From: CBDDFS01 sp965227255
GTDB taxonomy: Bacteria > Bacteroidota > Bacteroidia > Flavobacteriales_E > Vicingaceae
DNA length: 64,000 nucleotides
Reading direction: 5' to 3'
NCBI GenBank assembly: GCA_965227255.1
Contig: CBDDFS010000007.1
Span: forward strand, 17,785-81,784
This document shows, one piece after another, positions 25,505-34,673 of the stretch. The notes beneath the pieces were generated by a model, which saw nothing but the letters and a program-made list of their open reading frames with translations, did no database searches and was not told the DNA's origin. The stretch's first letter is position 1. The number at the start of each line of letters is the position of its first letter. The translations under genes were made by a program, and so were the position numbers.

Positions 25505-27577
25505 CTATTCAGTCGAGGACTCAGATACAGGTTTTTCTTCAGAGGTCTCTTCTTCTTTTGGAGCTTCAGCGCTTCCATTTTCAGATATAGTATTCTCTTT
25601 GGATTGCGCCATTTTCTCATTCTGAGCTGCTTCTCTTCCTTCGTCGTTAAACGGCCTTTTTCCAAAGATCTTCTCAAGATCGTCCTTGAAGATCACCTCT
25701 TTTTCCAATAATAATTCTGCAAGTGCCTTGAGTTCTTTCTTATGATCTGAAAGAATCTTTTTCGTGCGCTCATATGCAGTATCAACCATCTTCTTCACTT
25801 CTTCATCAATGATCTTGGCTGTCTCATCACTATACGGCTTAGAGAAGCTGTAATCGCTTTGACCGGTTGAATCGTAATAACTGATATGGCCCACTTTCTC
25901 ATTTAAACCATATATCGACACCATGGCGTAAGCCTGTTTGGTGATTTTCTCCAGATCAGAAAGGGCACCGGTTGAGATCTTACCAAAAGTGATATCCTCG
26001 GCTGCTCTACCACCCAAGGCCGCACACATTTCATCCAACAATTGTTCCTTATTCGACAATTGTCTCTCCTCCGGCAAATACCAGGCTGCACCAAGAGATC
26101 TTCCACGAGGTACAATGGTTACTTTTACAAGTGGATTGGCATATTCAGTTAACCAGCTCACAGCAGCATGTCCTGCTTCGTGATATGCAATGATCTTTTT
26201 CTCTTCAGGAGTAATGATCTTATTCTTCTTCTCAAGTCCACCGATGATCCTGTCTACAGCGTCGAGAAAATCCTGATGGGAAACTTTCTTTTTCTTTTTC
26301 CTGGCAGCGATCAATGCTGCTTCGTTACACACATTGGCAATGTCGGCACCACTGAATCCAGGTGTCTGTCTGGCCAGAAAATCAGGATCAACTGACTTAT
26401 CCACCTTGAGAGGCTTCAAATGCACCTTGAAGATATCTCTTCTTTCGATCAATTCGGGAAGATCAACATGGATCTGACGATCAAATCTACCTGCTCTCAG
26501 TAATGCACGATCAAGAACATCTGCACGGTTAGTGGCAGCCAAAATGATTACTCCACTATTAGTGCCAAAACCATCCATTTCCGTTAGCAATTGGTTCAGT
26601 GTATTTTCCCTTTCGTCGTTCGCACCCTGGGCTATTCCTCTTCCTCTGGCTCTACCAATGGCATCAATTTCATCAATGAAAATGATGGCTGGAGATTTCT
26701 CCTTTGCTTGTTTGAAAAGGTCACGTACCCTGCTGGCACCCACTCCGACAAACATCTCAACAAAGTCAGAACCTGACAATGAGAAAAATGGCACCTGAGC
26801 TTCACCGGCTACGGCCTTTGCTAGCAATGTCTTACCTGTTCCCGGAGGTCCTACAAGGATAGCTCCCTTTGGAATCTTCGCACCGATCTCTGTGTATTTT
26901 TTTGGATTCTTCAGGAATTCAACAATCTCCTGAATCTCTACTTTGGCTTCTTCCAGTCCGGCCACATCCTTGAATGTAACGTTTACACTCTTCTCCTTAT
27001 CAAACAAGGTAGCTTTGGATTTCCCAATGTTGAAAATCTGTGATCCTGCTCCACCTGCTCCTCCAGTCATTCGTCGCATTATAAAGAGCCAAATTCCAAC
27101 CATGATGATGATTGGCAGCAACCAGCCAAAGATCTCACCTCCCCAGTTTTTCCTGGTTTCGTAATTAGGTATTAATTTATCTTCCGCCGGAAGGTCCTTC
27201 TGGAAATCATTCAGGTAGGTATTGAACTGTTCGTCTGAACCAATTTCAAGAATATAATGCGGACCCTTTGCACCTCCTATTCCGCCGCTTTTAACATCGC
27301 TGTAAGCGTCGTTCGAAAGCCGGTCCTGCTTGATGGTAATCTCTACAAATTCTTTGTTAACGATATCGATATTCTGAACATCCCCTCTTTCAACCATATC
27401 TCTGAAAGCAGGAAGCTGTGTCTCTGTCAAGCCCGAGAAGCTGAACAGCTGGACTCCAATGATGATGGCACCGATTATACCATAAATCCAATAGAAATTA
27501 AAGGGCTTCTTTTGATTGCCCGGTTTCTTCGGATTTACGTTTGGTCTGTTATTTCCTTTATTTTCTTGTTCGGCCAT
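25505..27577 (-). CDS. ftsH: ATP-dependent zinc metalloprotease FtsH
   Basis: FtsH is the membrane-bound AAA+ protease that degrades damaged membrane proteins and, in many bacteria, LpxC. The 690-residue protein has a first transmembrane helix (WIYGIIGAIIIGVQLFSF), a periplasmic domain, a second helix (WLLPIIIMVGIWLFIMRRM), Walker A VGPPGTGKT, Walker B IIFIDEIDAIG, the second region of homology ATNRADVLDRALLRAGRFDR, and the zinc motif HEAGH. The C-terminal ~45 residues are a low-complexity Glu/Ser tail. It is 19 bases after rsfS in a minus-strand operon. Confidence 0.98.
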   Translation of the reverse strand: MAEQENKGNNRPNVNPKKPGNQKKPFNFYWIYGIIGAIIIGVQLFSFSGLTETQLPAFRDMVERGDVQNIDIVNKEFVEITIKQDRLSNDAYSDVKSGGIGGAKGPHYILEIGSDEQFNTYLNDFQKDLPAEDKLIPNYETRKNWGGEIFGWLLPIIIMVGIWLFIMRRMTGGAGGAGSQIFNIGKSKATLFDKEKSVNVTFKDVAGLEEAKVEIQEIVEFLKNPKKYTEIGAKIPKGAILVGPPGTGKTLLAKAVAGEAQVPFFSLSGSDFVEMFVGVGASRVRDLFKQAKEKSPAIIFIDEIDAIGRARGRGIAQGANDERENTLNQLLTEMDGFGTNSGVIILAATNRADVLDRALLRAGRFDRQIHVDLPELIERRDIFKVHLKPLKVDKSVDPDFLARQTPGFSGADIANVCNEAALIAARKKKKKVSHQDFLDAVDRIIGGLEKKNKIITPEEKKIIAYHEAGHAAVSWLTEYANPLVKVTIVPRGRSLGAAWYLPEERQLSNKEQLLDEMCAALGGRAAEDITFGKISTGALSDLEKITKQAYAMVSIYGLNEKVGHISYYDSTGQSDYSFSKPYSDETAKIIDEEVKKMVDTAYERTKKILSDHKKELKALAELLLEKEVIFKDDLEKIFGKRPFNDEGREAAQNEKMAQSKENTISENGSAEAPKEEETSEEKPVSESSTE

Positions 27578-27596
27578 TTCGTTCTATAATGTTGGT

Positions 27597-27950
27597 TTAG
27601 CTAGCGTCGCCCCATAAGTTTTCAAGATCGTAGAAGGACCTGAATTCTTTTTGAAAAACATGCACAACAACGTCAACATAGTCTATCAAAACCCACTCGG
27701 CATTATTGACACCTTCCACATGGAATGGTTTGTCACCCGTTTCTTCCCTAACCATTCTTTGAACTTCTTCGGCAATCGCCTCAACATGTGTATTCGAATT
27801 CCCGTGACAGATAACGAAATAGTCACAAACAGTCGGGTTGGTTTTGTATATATCCAAAGTTACTATTTCTTCCCCTTTCTTTTCTTCTATTCCCTTTTTC
27901 ACAAATTCCACCAATCTGAGGGAAGACTTATCTTTTTGTTTATTTGTCAT
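27597..27950 (-). CDS. rsfS: Ribosomal silencing factor RsfS
   Basis: RsfS binds L14 on the 50S subunit and blocks subunit joining when nutrients are scarce. The 117-residue protein has the family core EIVTLDIYKTNPTVCDYFVI, CHGNSNTHVEAIAEEVQ, NNAEWVLIDYVDVVVHVFQ and REFRSFYDLENLWGDA-like ending (KEFRSFYDLENLWGDAS). The frame runs 15 codons further upstream, but the ATG at 27950 fits the family length. It leads the rsfS-ftsH operon and is divergent from birA, 68 bases away. Confidence 0.93.
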   Translation of the reverse strand: MTNKQKDKSSLRLVEFVKKGIEEKKGEEIVTLDIYKTNPTVCDYFVICHGNSNTHVEAIAEEVQRMVREETGDKPFHVEGVNNAEWVLIDYVDVVVHVFQKEFRSFYDLENLWGDAS

Positions 27951-28018
27951 ACATACTTTTGGACAACAATTATAATGATGCAAAAGTTGTGCCAAAGATT
28001 CAGAACTTGCAATAATTC

Positions 28019-28792
28019 ATGAAAATTCAGGGTCACGAGGTAATATTCACTCCAAAAACGGCTTCAACTAACAGTCTAGCCGAAGAAATGCTTCGAAATG
28101 AGACTTTACAAAACGGAAGTGTTGTCAGGACTGATTTCCAGACTGCCGGGAAAGGAATGATGAATAATTCATGGCAAAGCGAGGAAGGTAAAAACCTGTT
28201 ATTCAGTCTGTATCGAAAGAATCCGGGCCTAAGAGCAGAAAATCAGTTTTATCTCAGCAAAGCCACTTCATTGGCCATACATGACATGCTGACAGAGAAT
28301 GAAGCTTTTTCGAATGTTAAAATAAAATGGCCGAATGATGTTCTTGTAAATGAGAATAAAATTGCCGGAACCCTTATTCAGTGCGGATTACGGAATAGTG
28401 ACGTAATGTATTCCATCATTGGAATTGGACTAAACGTGAATCAGGAGGATTTTGCCAATGAATTCAAGGCCACATCAATGATGATTGAAAAGAAAGTAAT
28501 CATTGATCTCGACAAAATCCTGGCCGACCTACTGATGAGGCTTGACAAGTACCTCGATATGATTAAAAAGCAAGAATTCACAGTGCTGGATGAATTATAT
28601 CACCAACATCTCCTGGGGAACAATCAGTGGTTAAAATTTTCCAAGGCAGGAATGGAATTCAAAGGCAGAATAAAGAGAGTAAAAGAAAATGGATTAATAG
28701 AGCTGGAGGACGAAAATGGAGGCTTGAAGAACTATGAGATCAAGGAAATCAGTCTAGTTTCAACTCAGCCAATCTCTCCACCAGCATATTGA
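28019..28792 (+). CDS. birA: Biotin--[acetyl-CoA-carboxylase] ligase
   Basis: Attaches biotin to the carrier domain of acetyl-CoA carboxylase. The 257-residue protein is the class I form with no N-terminal DNA-binding domain, so it is not expected to repress transcription. Visible motifs are FQTAGKGMMNNSWQSEEG (normally GRGRxGRxW; degenerate here), NLLFSLYRKN, IKWPNDVLVNENKIAGTLIQ and IIGIGLNVNQ. A C-terminal SH3-like domain follows (GRIKRVKENGLIELEDENG). Its last 44 bases overlap the convergent SRPBCC gene. Confidence 0.93.
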   Translation: MKIQGHEVIFTPKTASTNSLAEEMLRNETLQNGSVVRTDFQTAGKGMMNNSWQSEEGKNLLFSLYRKNPGLRAENQFYLSKATSLAIHDMLTENEAFSNVKIKWPNDVLVNENKIAGTLIQCGLRNSDVMYSIIGIGLNVNQEDFANEFKATSMMIEKKVIIDLDKILADLLMRLDKYLDMIKKQEFTVLDELYHQHLLGNNQWLKFSKAGMEFKGRIKRVKENGLIELEDENGGLKNYEIKEISLVSTQPISPPAY

Positions 28793-29156
28793 AAAAATTG
28801 CGAAGTGGTTTTTCCACCATGACCTTCATGAAAGGACTGATCTCACCCTGAAACTCAATGTGAACCTCGGAAGAAGCATCGCTCAAGGTAGCAATATGGA
28901 TATCCATTCCAAATGGAAATGGAACCTTGCCATCAGACTTCATCTTGATTAAATCATATTCATTTTTTTCTTCGATTTTGAGACCCAGATCCGTCATGCC
29001 TTTAATACGAAAGGAACAGGAATCTTCAGTGTACTTAAAATTTTCAACCTTATCAGCAGGCAGAAGGGCCTCGAAATTCTGGAAATTAGTGATGAAGGAA
29101 AATATCTTTTCCGCGTTGTATCCTACCTCTTTTTTATCTGATTCGATCTTAGTCAT
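28749..29156 (-). CDS. SRPBCC-fold protein
   Basis: A 135-residue soluble protein with the START/Bet v1-like layout: an opening strand with EKIFSFITNFQNFEALLP, a central sheet (FRIKGMTDLGLKIEEKNEYD; SSEVHIEFQGEI) and a long C-terminal helix (VEKPLRNFFNMLVERLAEL). Members bind hydrophobic ligands; the ligand here is unknown. It overlaps the pyrE stop by 8 bases and probably forms a two-gene operon with it. Confidence 0.78.
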   Translation of the reverse strand: MTKIESDKKEVGYNAEKIFSFITNFQNFEALLPADKVENFKYTEDSCSFRIKGMTDLGLKIEEKNEYDLIKMKSDGKVPFPFGMDIHIATLSDASSEVHIEFQGEISPFMKVMVEKPLRNFFNMLVERLAELKLD

Positions 29157-29796
29157 TCTTATTCCAGTTTTCAGGATTAATTCGCCAGTCCTTTAGTGTA
29201 CTAACTTCATCTTCACTAATGTAATTCTCTTCAAGAGCCGCTTCCAGCAAATTTTCATAATTCGACAGAGAGTAGAGAACACATTCTTTTTCAGAAAAGT
29301 TTTTATCTGATATGTCAAAGCCATAATTAAAAATGGAAACCATGCCAAGTACATTAAATTCACTTTCTCTCAAGGCGTCAACAGCACTCAAGCTGCTCAT
29401 ACCTGTTGAAATCAGATCTTCCACAACAACAACGTTTTTTCCACTGTTTAAATCACCCTCGATGCGATTGCCCAAACCATGTCCTTTTGAAGAAGATCGA
29501 ACATAGATAAAGGGTAGGTCCATTTCGTCTGCGATTAAAGCTCCTATAGCAATAGCGCCGGTTGCCACACCCGCGATAACATCGGCGTTTGGGTAGTTTT
29601 TGCGGATGATTTCCACCAACTCATTTTTTATAAAATTTCGTATATTCGGATGTGAAAGTGTTTTGCGATTGTCGCAATAAATAGGAGAAAACCATCCGGA
29701 AGCCCATTGAAAGGGATTTGCAGTTTGAATACGAATAGCTTTTATTTGCAGCAGATAGCGAGCAAGTTCCTGTGCAATTACACGGTCTTTAATCAT
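29149..29796 (-). CDS. pyrE: Orotate phosphoribosyltransferase
   Basis: Converts orotate and PRPP to OMP in pyrimidine synthesis. The 215-residue protein has FQWASGWFSPIYCDNRKTLS, the DVIAGVATGAIAIGALIAD segment, YVRSSSKGHGLGNRIEG and the PRPP loop VVVVEDLISTGMSS. The open frame continues 18 codons upstream, but the ATG at 29796 fits the family start and avoids running into the divergent Nudix gene. The two starts are only 7 bases apart, so the promoters must lie within the opposing coding regions. Confidence 0.96.
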   Translation of the reverse strand: MIKDRVIAQELARYLLQIKAIRIQTANPFQWASGWFSPIYCDNRKTLSHPNIRNFIKNELVEIIRKNYPNADVIAGVATGAIAIGALIADEMDLPFIYVRSSSKGHGLGNRIEGDLNSGKNVVVVEDLISTGMSSLSAVDALRESEFNVLGMVSIFNYGFDISDKNFSEKECVLYSLSNYENLLEAALEENYISEDEVSTLKDWRINPENWNKND

Positions 29797-29803
29797 CGGG
29801 CAA

Positions 29804-30412
29804 ATGTATAAAGTTTTTATCAACGAAAGGGCTATTACCCTTACCGACAAATACGAAGATTACAAGTCGAATTACGACTGCCTCTTCCTCAATTACGAGG
29901 GTGCAAATGAGGCTCTTTTCGACTCCGTTGAGTTGTTGTCTTCTTCCGATGTAGTAAGTGAATTGTGCGTTTACACGAATGACCTGGACAAGCTTTGGAC
30001 GAACTTTAAGGAGCGCTATAAAATGATTGAAGCGGCCGGTGGAATCGTAGTGAAAGACGGAAAGGTTCTATTGATCATGAAGAATGCTCATTGGGATCTT
30101 CCGAAAGGTAAAATCGATGGGACTGAATCACTCGAAGATGCAGCGATCCGGGAAGTCTCGGAGGAATGTGGCCTGAAAGAACTGAGTATTGATGAATCAC
30201 TTGATGTCACTTATTATATCTACAAAGAGGGCGAGAAAGAAGTGCTAAAAAAGACACAATGGTTCAAAATGTCTTCTGCGACAGACGGACCTCTTCAAGG
30301 TGATGCCAAAGAAGGAATCACGGATGTTCAATGGGCATCATCCGATGACTGGGCTGAAAAGAGCAAGGCTTCTTACCCTTCGGTGATTAATCTTCTCTCG
30401 TCAATCTTTTGA
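29804..30412 (+). CDS. Nudix hydrolase with N-terminal extension
   Basis: A 202-residue protein. The Nudix box is complete: GKIDGTESLEDAAIREVSEE followed by CGL. The domain occupies about residues 75-200 and starts AAGGIVVKDGKVLLIMKN. About 70 residues precede it (MYKVFINERAITLTDKYED) and form a separate small domain seen in Bacteroidota homologues. The substrate, probably a nucleoside diphosphate derivative, cannot be read from the sequence. Divergent from pyrE by 7 bases; its 3' end overlaps the convergent TlpA-like gene by 12 bases. Confidence 0.9.
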   Translation: MYKVFINERAITLTDKYEDYKSNYDCLFLNYEGANEALFDSVELLSSSDVVSELCVYTNDLDKLWTNFKERYKMIEAAGGIVVKDGKVLLIMKNAHWDLPKGKIDGTESLEDAAIREVSEECGLKELSIDESLDVTYYIYKEGEKEVLKKTQWFKMSSATDGPLQGDAKEGITDVQWASSDDWAEKSKASYPSVINLLSSIF

Positions 30413-31780
30413 TATAAGCCTGTAAATCTCTCCCTCGAGATTCTCTTCCGGTCTAGGAGCCGGATAACGAACAATCTTCTGATCTTTTCCCAACAAAGCA
30501 TAGGTTGGAGTGCTATATAACCTGTATTTATCAATGAGGTCATATTGATCATCTTTGAAAAGCTGAGTCATTTTCAACTCATTCTCTGCAATGAATTTCA
30601 ATGCCTTCACCTTTTTCTCATCCATATTTATGGCAATCACCTCTAACCTGTCGGAGTACTTTTCATTATATTCTTTAACGAACTCAAAATCCCTTAAACA
30701 GGTATTCGAATTGGCCGACCAGAAAAAGAGAAGAACCACTTTGTTTTTGGAAGCAGATAGGTGTACTACCTCGCCTTCGGAATTCTTTAAAGAGAAATCA
30801 GGTGCGTCCTGACCCTTTTTAAGGAATTTCAATTCAGATATGATGTTCTTGCATATTCTCGCATTCTCCGGATTCAACGATCTGCTTTCGGTCGTCCGAA
30901 GCATGCTCATTACTTTATCCTTCTTAAAGGTTTCGTCTCCATACACCTCCTTCAGACCAAGGATGGCAAAGAGCTGGGCCGTAGTGTCATTTCCTGCAAA
31001 TTCATGTTCTTTAACCAGGGACATCATCTTATCATAACTCTGACTTCCATTCACGGCTGAAAGCATTTCAAATCCTTTCTTCCCCTGAGATATCTGAATG
31101 AATCTTTCCTGATAGAATTGAGTGAAGAATTTCATGTAAGCCAGGTTTCCATACAGAACCGGACGATCTAAAATATGGCTGGAAAAAAGCTTCTTCTCAC
31201 TTCCTAAAACGGCATCTTCCAATGAAGCCAGATCGTATTCGAGGTAGAGTTTGAAGGAGTCGGGACTGTCAATGTACTTCAGGGTCATTTCTTTTGAAAA
31301 TTCCTGAACCAACGGAACCATTTTCTTGGTTACAAGCTCTGCGTGATGCTCTTCAAGAAATATTGCTTGCTCTTTCTGATAGGCGAAAATGAGATTATTG
31401 ATTCCCCGATCTGATTCCTCAAGAATCTCAACATCCAAATTCTTATCGTAAAGTCTGTTCTGATTTTCTTCTTCATCATAGGTGAGATTCAATTTGAGAT
31501 GAAAATCCGGGAAAACAATGAGGTCCAAAGTTTTATCCTCAATCTTGATCTTAATCAGTGCAGATTTGATCAAATAAGCATTCAATTCAAATTTACCCTC
31601 AGGTCCTATTTTGGTCACATCCATTTTGACCTCTTTATAGCTGATAAAGTCATCTATGGCATACAGACGCACGTATTTACCCTCAAAATCTTTGGCCGTG
31701 CCGCTAATCTTCAGAGCGTAAACCGACTGACAAAAGAGAAATACAAATAGAAAAGAATATCTCAGAAAATTGAAGGTCAT
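30401..31780 (-). CDS. TlpA/AhpC-like thioredoxin-fold protein with SxxC active site
   Basis: A 459-residue exported protein (signal YSFLFVFLFCQSVYALKIS). The N-terminal part (about 20-110) resembles the DUF4369 beta domain found before TlpA-like domains in Bacteroidota, the middle is helical, and residues about 320-459 form the thioredoxin fold (GQDAPDFSLKNSEGEVVHLS). Where family members have WCxxC, this one reads WSANSNTC, so the first cysteine is Ser358 and only Cys361 remains. The cis-Pro loop YSTPTYAL is intact. A disulfide reductase role is therefore unlikely without a partner. It overlaps coaD by 4 bases. Confidence 0.82.
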   Translation of the reverse strand: MTFNFLRYSFLFVFLFCQSVYALKISGTAKDFEGKYVRLYAIDDFISYKEVKMDVTKIGPEGKFELNAYLIKSALIKIKIEDKTLDLIVFPDFHLKLNLTYDEEENQNRLYDKNLDVEILEESDRGINNLIFAYQKEQAIFLEEHHAELVTKKMVPLVQEFSKEMTLKYIDSPDSFKLYLEYDLASLEDAVLGSEKKLFSSHILDRPVLYGNLAYMKFFTQFYQERFIQISQGKKGFEMLSAVNGSQSYDKMMSLVKEHEFAGNDTTAQLFAILGLKEVYGDETFKKDKVMSMLRTTESRSLNPENARICKNIISELKFLKKGQDAPDFSLKNSEGEVVHLSASKNKVVLLFFWSANSNTCLRDFEFVKEYNEKYSDRLEVIAINMDEKKVKALKFIAENELKMTQLFKDDQYDLIDKYRLYSTPTYALLGKDQKIVRYPAPRPEENLEGEIYRLISKD

Positions 31781-32244
31781 TCAGGTAGTTTGCTTCCTTT
31801 TGGTATGAAGGCAGATACATCTCCTCCATTTCGATATATCTCACGAACAATGGTTGAATTTATTGCACTGTGCTCCGGAAGTGTTGCAATGAAGATGGTT
31901 TCAATATCTTCATTTAAACTCCTGTTCATGTGTGCGATCTCATACTCAAACTGGAAGTCACGCATGTTTCTCAAACCTCGGACAATACAATCAATACCAT
32001 TGTCACGACAATAGTCGACGGTTAAACCATCAAAACTCTCAACCTTTACCTTATCTCCTTCATCGGCGAATACTTGTTTGATAAAATCGAGACGATCTTC
32101 CAGGGAAAACAAATACTGCTTTTTCGAATTAACTCCGATTCCGATCACAACATGGTCGAAGAATTTTAGCGCACTTCGAACCACCGCTTCGTGACCACGT
32201 GTAAATGGATCAAAGGATCCGGGAAATATGGCTTTTTTTCCCAT
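31777..32244 (-). CDS. coaD: Phosphopantetheine adenylyltransferase
   Basis: CoaD makes dephospho-CoA from 4'-phosphopantetheine and ATP. The 155-residue protein has the nucleotidyltransferase motif FPGSFDPFTRGHEAVV, RGLRNMRDFQFEYEIAHMNR, and the C-terminal motif INSTIVREI (ISSTxVRE in most). The frame opens earlier, but the ATG at 32244 gives the standard MGKKAIFPG start. It follows rsmD by 10 bases, an association seen across Bacteria. Confidence 0.96.
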   Translation of the reverse strand: MGKKAIFPGSFDPFTRGHEAVVRSALKFFDHVVIGIGVNSKKQYLFSLEDRLDFIKQVFADEGDKVKVESFDGLTVDYCRDNGIDCIVRGLRNMRDFQFEYEIAHMNRSLNEDIETIFIATLPEHSAINSTIVREIYRNGGDVSAFIPKGSKLPE

Positions 32245-32254
32245 GTGACTTGTT

Positions 32255-32788
32255 TTAAGGTTGGAAGAGGCTAAAGTTAACTTTTCCGAACGACCTTTGA
32301 AACTCAAATTCACTCACGTTGGAGAAGTCATGGTTCTTCTCATGCTCCAAAATCAGGTAACCACCTTCTTTGAGCAGTTTGCCAGTAAATACTTTCTCGA
32401 TAATGTCTTTATAATCTTGACTGTCATATGGCGGATCGGCAAATATGATGTCGAAAGTATGCTGGCATTTAGACAGATATCGAATCACATCGTATTTAAT
32501 GACCTCAAGATTGTCAATCTCCCATTTCAACTTCGTTTCTGAAATGAACTTAACCGAAGCCAATTGAATGTCAACGGCAGTGGCCGATTCAACACCTCTT
32601 GAAATGAATTCAAAAGATATGGCTCCCGAGCCTGAATACAGGTCAAGGACATCAAGACCTTCAAAATCCAATCTGCTGGCAAGCAAATTGAATAATCCTT
32701 CCCGGGCGTAATCAGTAGTTGGTCTGGTAAACTTAAGATTGACCGGATTCAGTTTTCTTCCTCGAAGATCTCCACTAATTATACGCAC
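32255..32788 (-). CDS. rsmD: 16S rRNA (guanine(966)-N(2))-methyltransferase RsmD
   Basis: Methylates G966 of 16S rRNA. The 177-residue protein begins MRIISGDLRGRKL and has the SAM site LDLYSGSGAISFEFISRG and the catalytic DPPY in FADPPYDS. The start codon is GTG (32786-32788), overlapping the DUF3822 gene by 10 bases. The order DUF3822-rsmD-coaD is a common Bacteroidota arrangement. Confidence 0.95.
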   Translation of the reverse strand: MRIISGDLRGRKLNPVNLKFTRPTTDYAREGLFNLLASRLDFEGLDVLDLYSGSGAISFEFISRGVESATAVDIQLASVKFISETKLKWEIDNLEVIKYDVIRYLSKCQHTFDIIFADPPYDSQDYKDIIEKVFTGKLLKEGGYLILEHEKNHDFSNVSEFEFQRSFGKVNFSLFQP

Positions 32789-33648
32789 AGGAATTGCTGA
32801 AAAAGTGTGTAATAGTAGTTCGAAGGAATATTGTCGAGGACATTGGAATAATTAAGCACTTTCGGTCGGTGCCCGAAACTCACATTCCTAACATACTTAT
32901 AAAGGATTGTCCAAACGGCTGCCTCACTGTCAATCTCTCCCAATACCTCCACGTCAATCTTATCCGCGTTCAGGTCGAGTTGTTCGAACGAGAAAAGCAC
33001 ATAGTAAATGAAATCTTCGGCTGTCGTGTAGTTGAAAGAATTGAAATAGTTCAAAGAACCATTCTTAAAAAGCATTACCTCAACATGTGAATACTGCACA
33101 TGCAAAACCACTTTCTCTCCTTCTTGCTGTTTGTATTTCAACGTCAGACCATCGATCAGGGATGTAGAGTAATGCCTTACTGATGCTCCGGGAAATGTCT
33201 TTTGAAAATGATCATTCAAAACCGAAGGAATGGCATAAATATTCCTGGCCTTTAGATTAACAAGATGATCTTCTTTAATGATCAAGTCTTCTTTTTTCCC
33301 CTGAACAAATTCAAAGAAATCCGACTTTTTTTCTTCAGTGTAAAAGGCCTCCGGAACCAGCGTTGCATGTTCATTGATGATGCCGATCGTGACTTTCTCG
33401 AAAGCTGAAGAAAGAAGGGCACTGGATTGTCGGCAGTTTTCAAATTCTACCAGTAATTGCTGATAATTCTGGAGTCCTTCGAAAATAAATTCTTCGACCG
33501 CCAAATACGTATTATCCTTTAAATCAAGGACAGCCACATACATGGCGTCTTTGCCTATAAGAAGAGATAGAAAATATGAACCCTTATAGGAAGGTTTGTA
33601 GAAAGGATCAGAAACAGACCTATGTGGTTTGATCCCGTTTTGAATCAT
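32779..33648 (-). CDS. DUF3822 family protein
   Basis: A 289-residue protein of the DUF3822 family, which has an actin/ASKHA-like two-lobe pattern. Visible segments are GSYFLSLLIGKDAMYVAVLD, ATLVPEAFY, HYSTSLIDGL, HVQYSHVEVMLFKNGSLNYF and a run ending LDNIPSNYYYTLFQQFLCV. The role is unknown; the fixed neighbourhood with rsmD and coaD suggests a link to translation or CoA metabolism, but nothing in the sequence proves it. Confidence 0.85.
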   Translation of the reverse strand: MIQNGIKPHRSVSDPFYKPSYKGSYFLSLLIGKDAMYVAVLDLKDNTYLAVEEFIFEGLQNYQQLLVEFENCRQSSALLSSAFEKVTIGIINEHATLVPEAFYTEEKKSDFFEFVQGKKEDLIIKEDHLVNLKARNIYAIPSVLNDHFQKTFPGASVRHYSTSLIDGLTLKYKQQEGEKVVLHVQYSHVEVMLFKNGSLNYFNSFNYTTAEDFIYYVLFSFEQLDLNADKIDVEVLGEIDSEAAVWTILYKYVRNVSFGHRPKVLNYSNVLDNIPSNYYYTLFQQFLCV

Positions 33649-33660
33649 ATGAAGGGTGTT

Positions 33661-34431
33661 TTACTCCCAGTTTCCCCTGGTATGTGGATCTGTCATGGAA
33701 CCCACACGGAGTCCTTCATCAAGATCTACATATACTTCAGAAAGATCAAGGCCGTTCAGAATCTTTTCGTTACTGGCAAAAGCCTCGAAAACCTTAACCT
33801 GAAGTTTATTCTTTTCAATTTCGCTGGCCTGAAGCTCAAACTCTTGTCCACCGCTATAAGGAACATACCGCATAGAATCAACATTAAAGCTACTAGGGAA
33901 TAGTGTATCACGCACACTGATCTTGATCGTATCCCTTGTAACGATTCCAAGCTGAACCGCCTTTAATTCTGTAAGTGTATCAGGTACCGAACCAATGGCC
34001 TTTACTACAGGCATTGAATCATTTTTGACATGTGACTCAAGTTTGTCAAATGAATCAGCGTATTCGCCATATAATTTCTTGTAAGAAACCTGAGCCTTTC
34101 GGATGTCTTTAAGACTTTCGACCACCTTGCCTTCCCTGGCGGCCTGAATCTTCATGAAATCCAGTTTATTTTGAATAGAACTGTAATCGAAGTAGGCGTA
34201 AGTAAGTGAGCAAACAACAAGAATAGCAACCAAAAGGGAAGTGAGCTTAACCGGGATAACTCCGGAATTGTGAAGTGCAATTAAAACAGATGCGCCTAAA
34301 ACAGTAATGATTCCCATCATTACCCAGGAGTTCTGACCCGACCCACCGGCAATAATCAGCAGGATGATCATGAAGATGAACAACAAAGTGGCAAATCCGT
34401 ATCTGCTCAGTATTTCTTTAATATTTCCCAT
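33661..34431 (-). CDS. Unknown membrane protein with coiled extracytoplasmic domain
   Basis: A 256-residue protein not recognised beyond its layout: three N-terminal transmembrane helices (FATLLFIFMIILLIIAGG; WVMMGIITVLGASVLIALH; LTSLLVAILVVCSLTYAYF), then a charged helix (KLDFMKIQAAREGKVVESLK) followed by a YKKLYGEYADSFDKL segment like the start of pilin-type minor domains, and a beta-rich tail. It lies 12 bases upstream of the DUF3822 gene and heads the DUF3822-rsmD-coaD-TlpA operon. Confidence 0.7.
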   Translation of the reverse strand: MGNIKEILSRYGFATLLFIFMIILLIIAGGSGQNSWVMMGIITVLGASVLIALHNSGVIPVKLTSLLVAILVVCSLTYAYFDYSSIQNKLDFMKIQAAREGKVVESLKDIRKAQVSYKKLYGEYADSFDKLESHVKNDSMPVVKAIGSVPDTLTELKAVQLGIVTRDTIKISVRDTLFPSSFNVDSMRYVPYSGGQEFELQASEIEKNKLQVKVFEAFASNEKILNGLDLSEVYVDLDEGLRVGSMTDPHTRGNWE

Positions 34432-34673
34432 TTCAATTATTTCTTAGAATAACGGCCACAAATCTACAATATTTTTTAAGAGAAAATGGTCCGTCTTTGT
34501 GCTTCTATTCCGCTTGATATGATTACTTGATTCTAAATTACTTTAAGGTTAACAATAGCATAGTTTAACCCTATCTATCCCTCAGATCATCAATAAATTA
34601 TCAGCTCAAATCTCTGAAAAGGCTGGCTAAGTGGTGAACCGGAGCATCCTTTGGAAGAAATCGAATTTGGATG

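Noticed and set aside
28749..28792. The 44-base overlap of birA and the SRPBCC gene as a sign of a wrong stop or frameshift
   Set aside because: Both proteins end with plausible C-terminal helices or strands of normal length, so a convergent overlap is the simpler reading.
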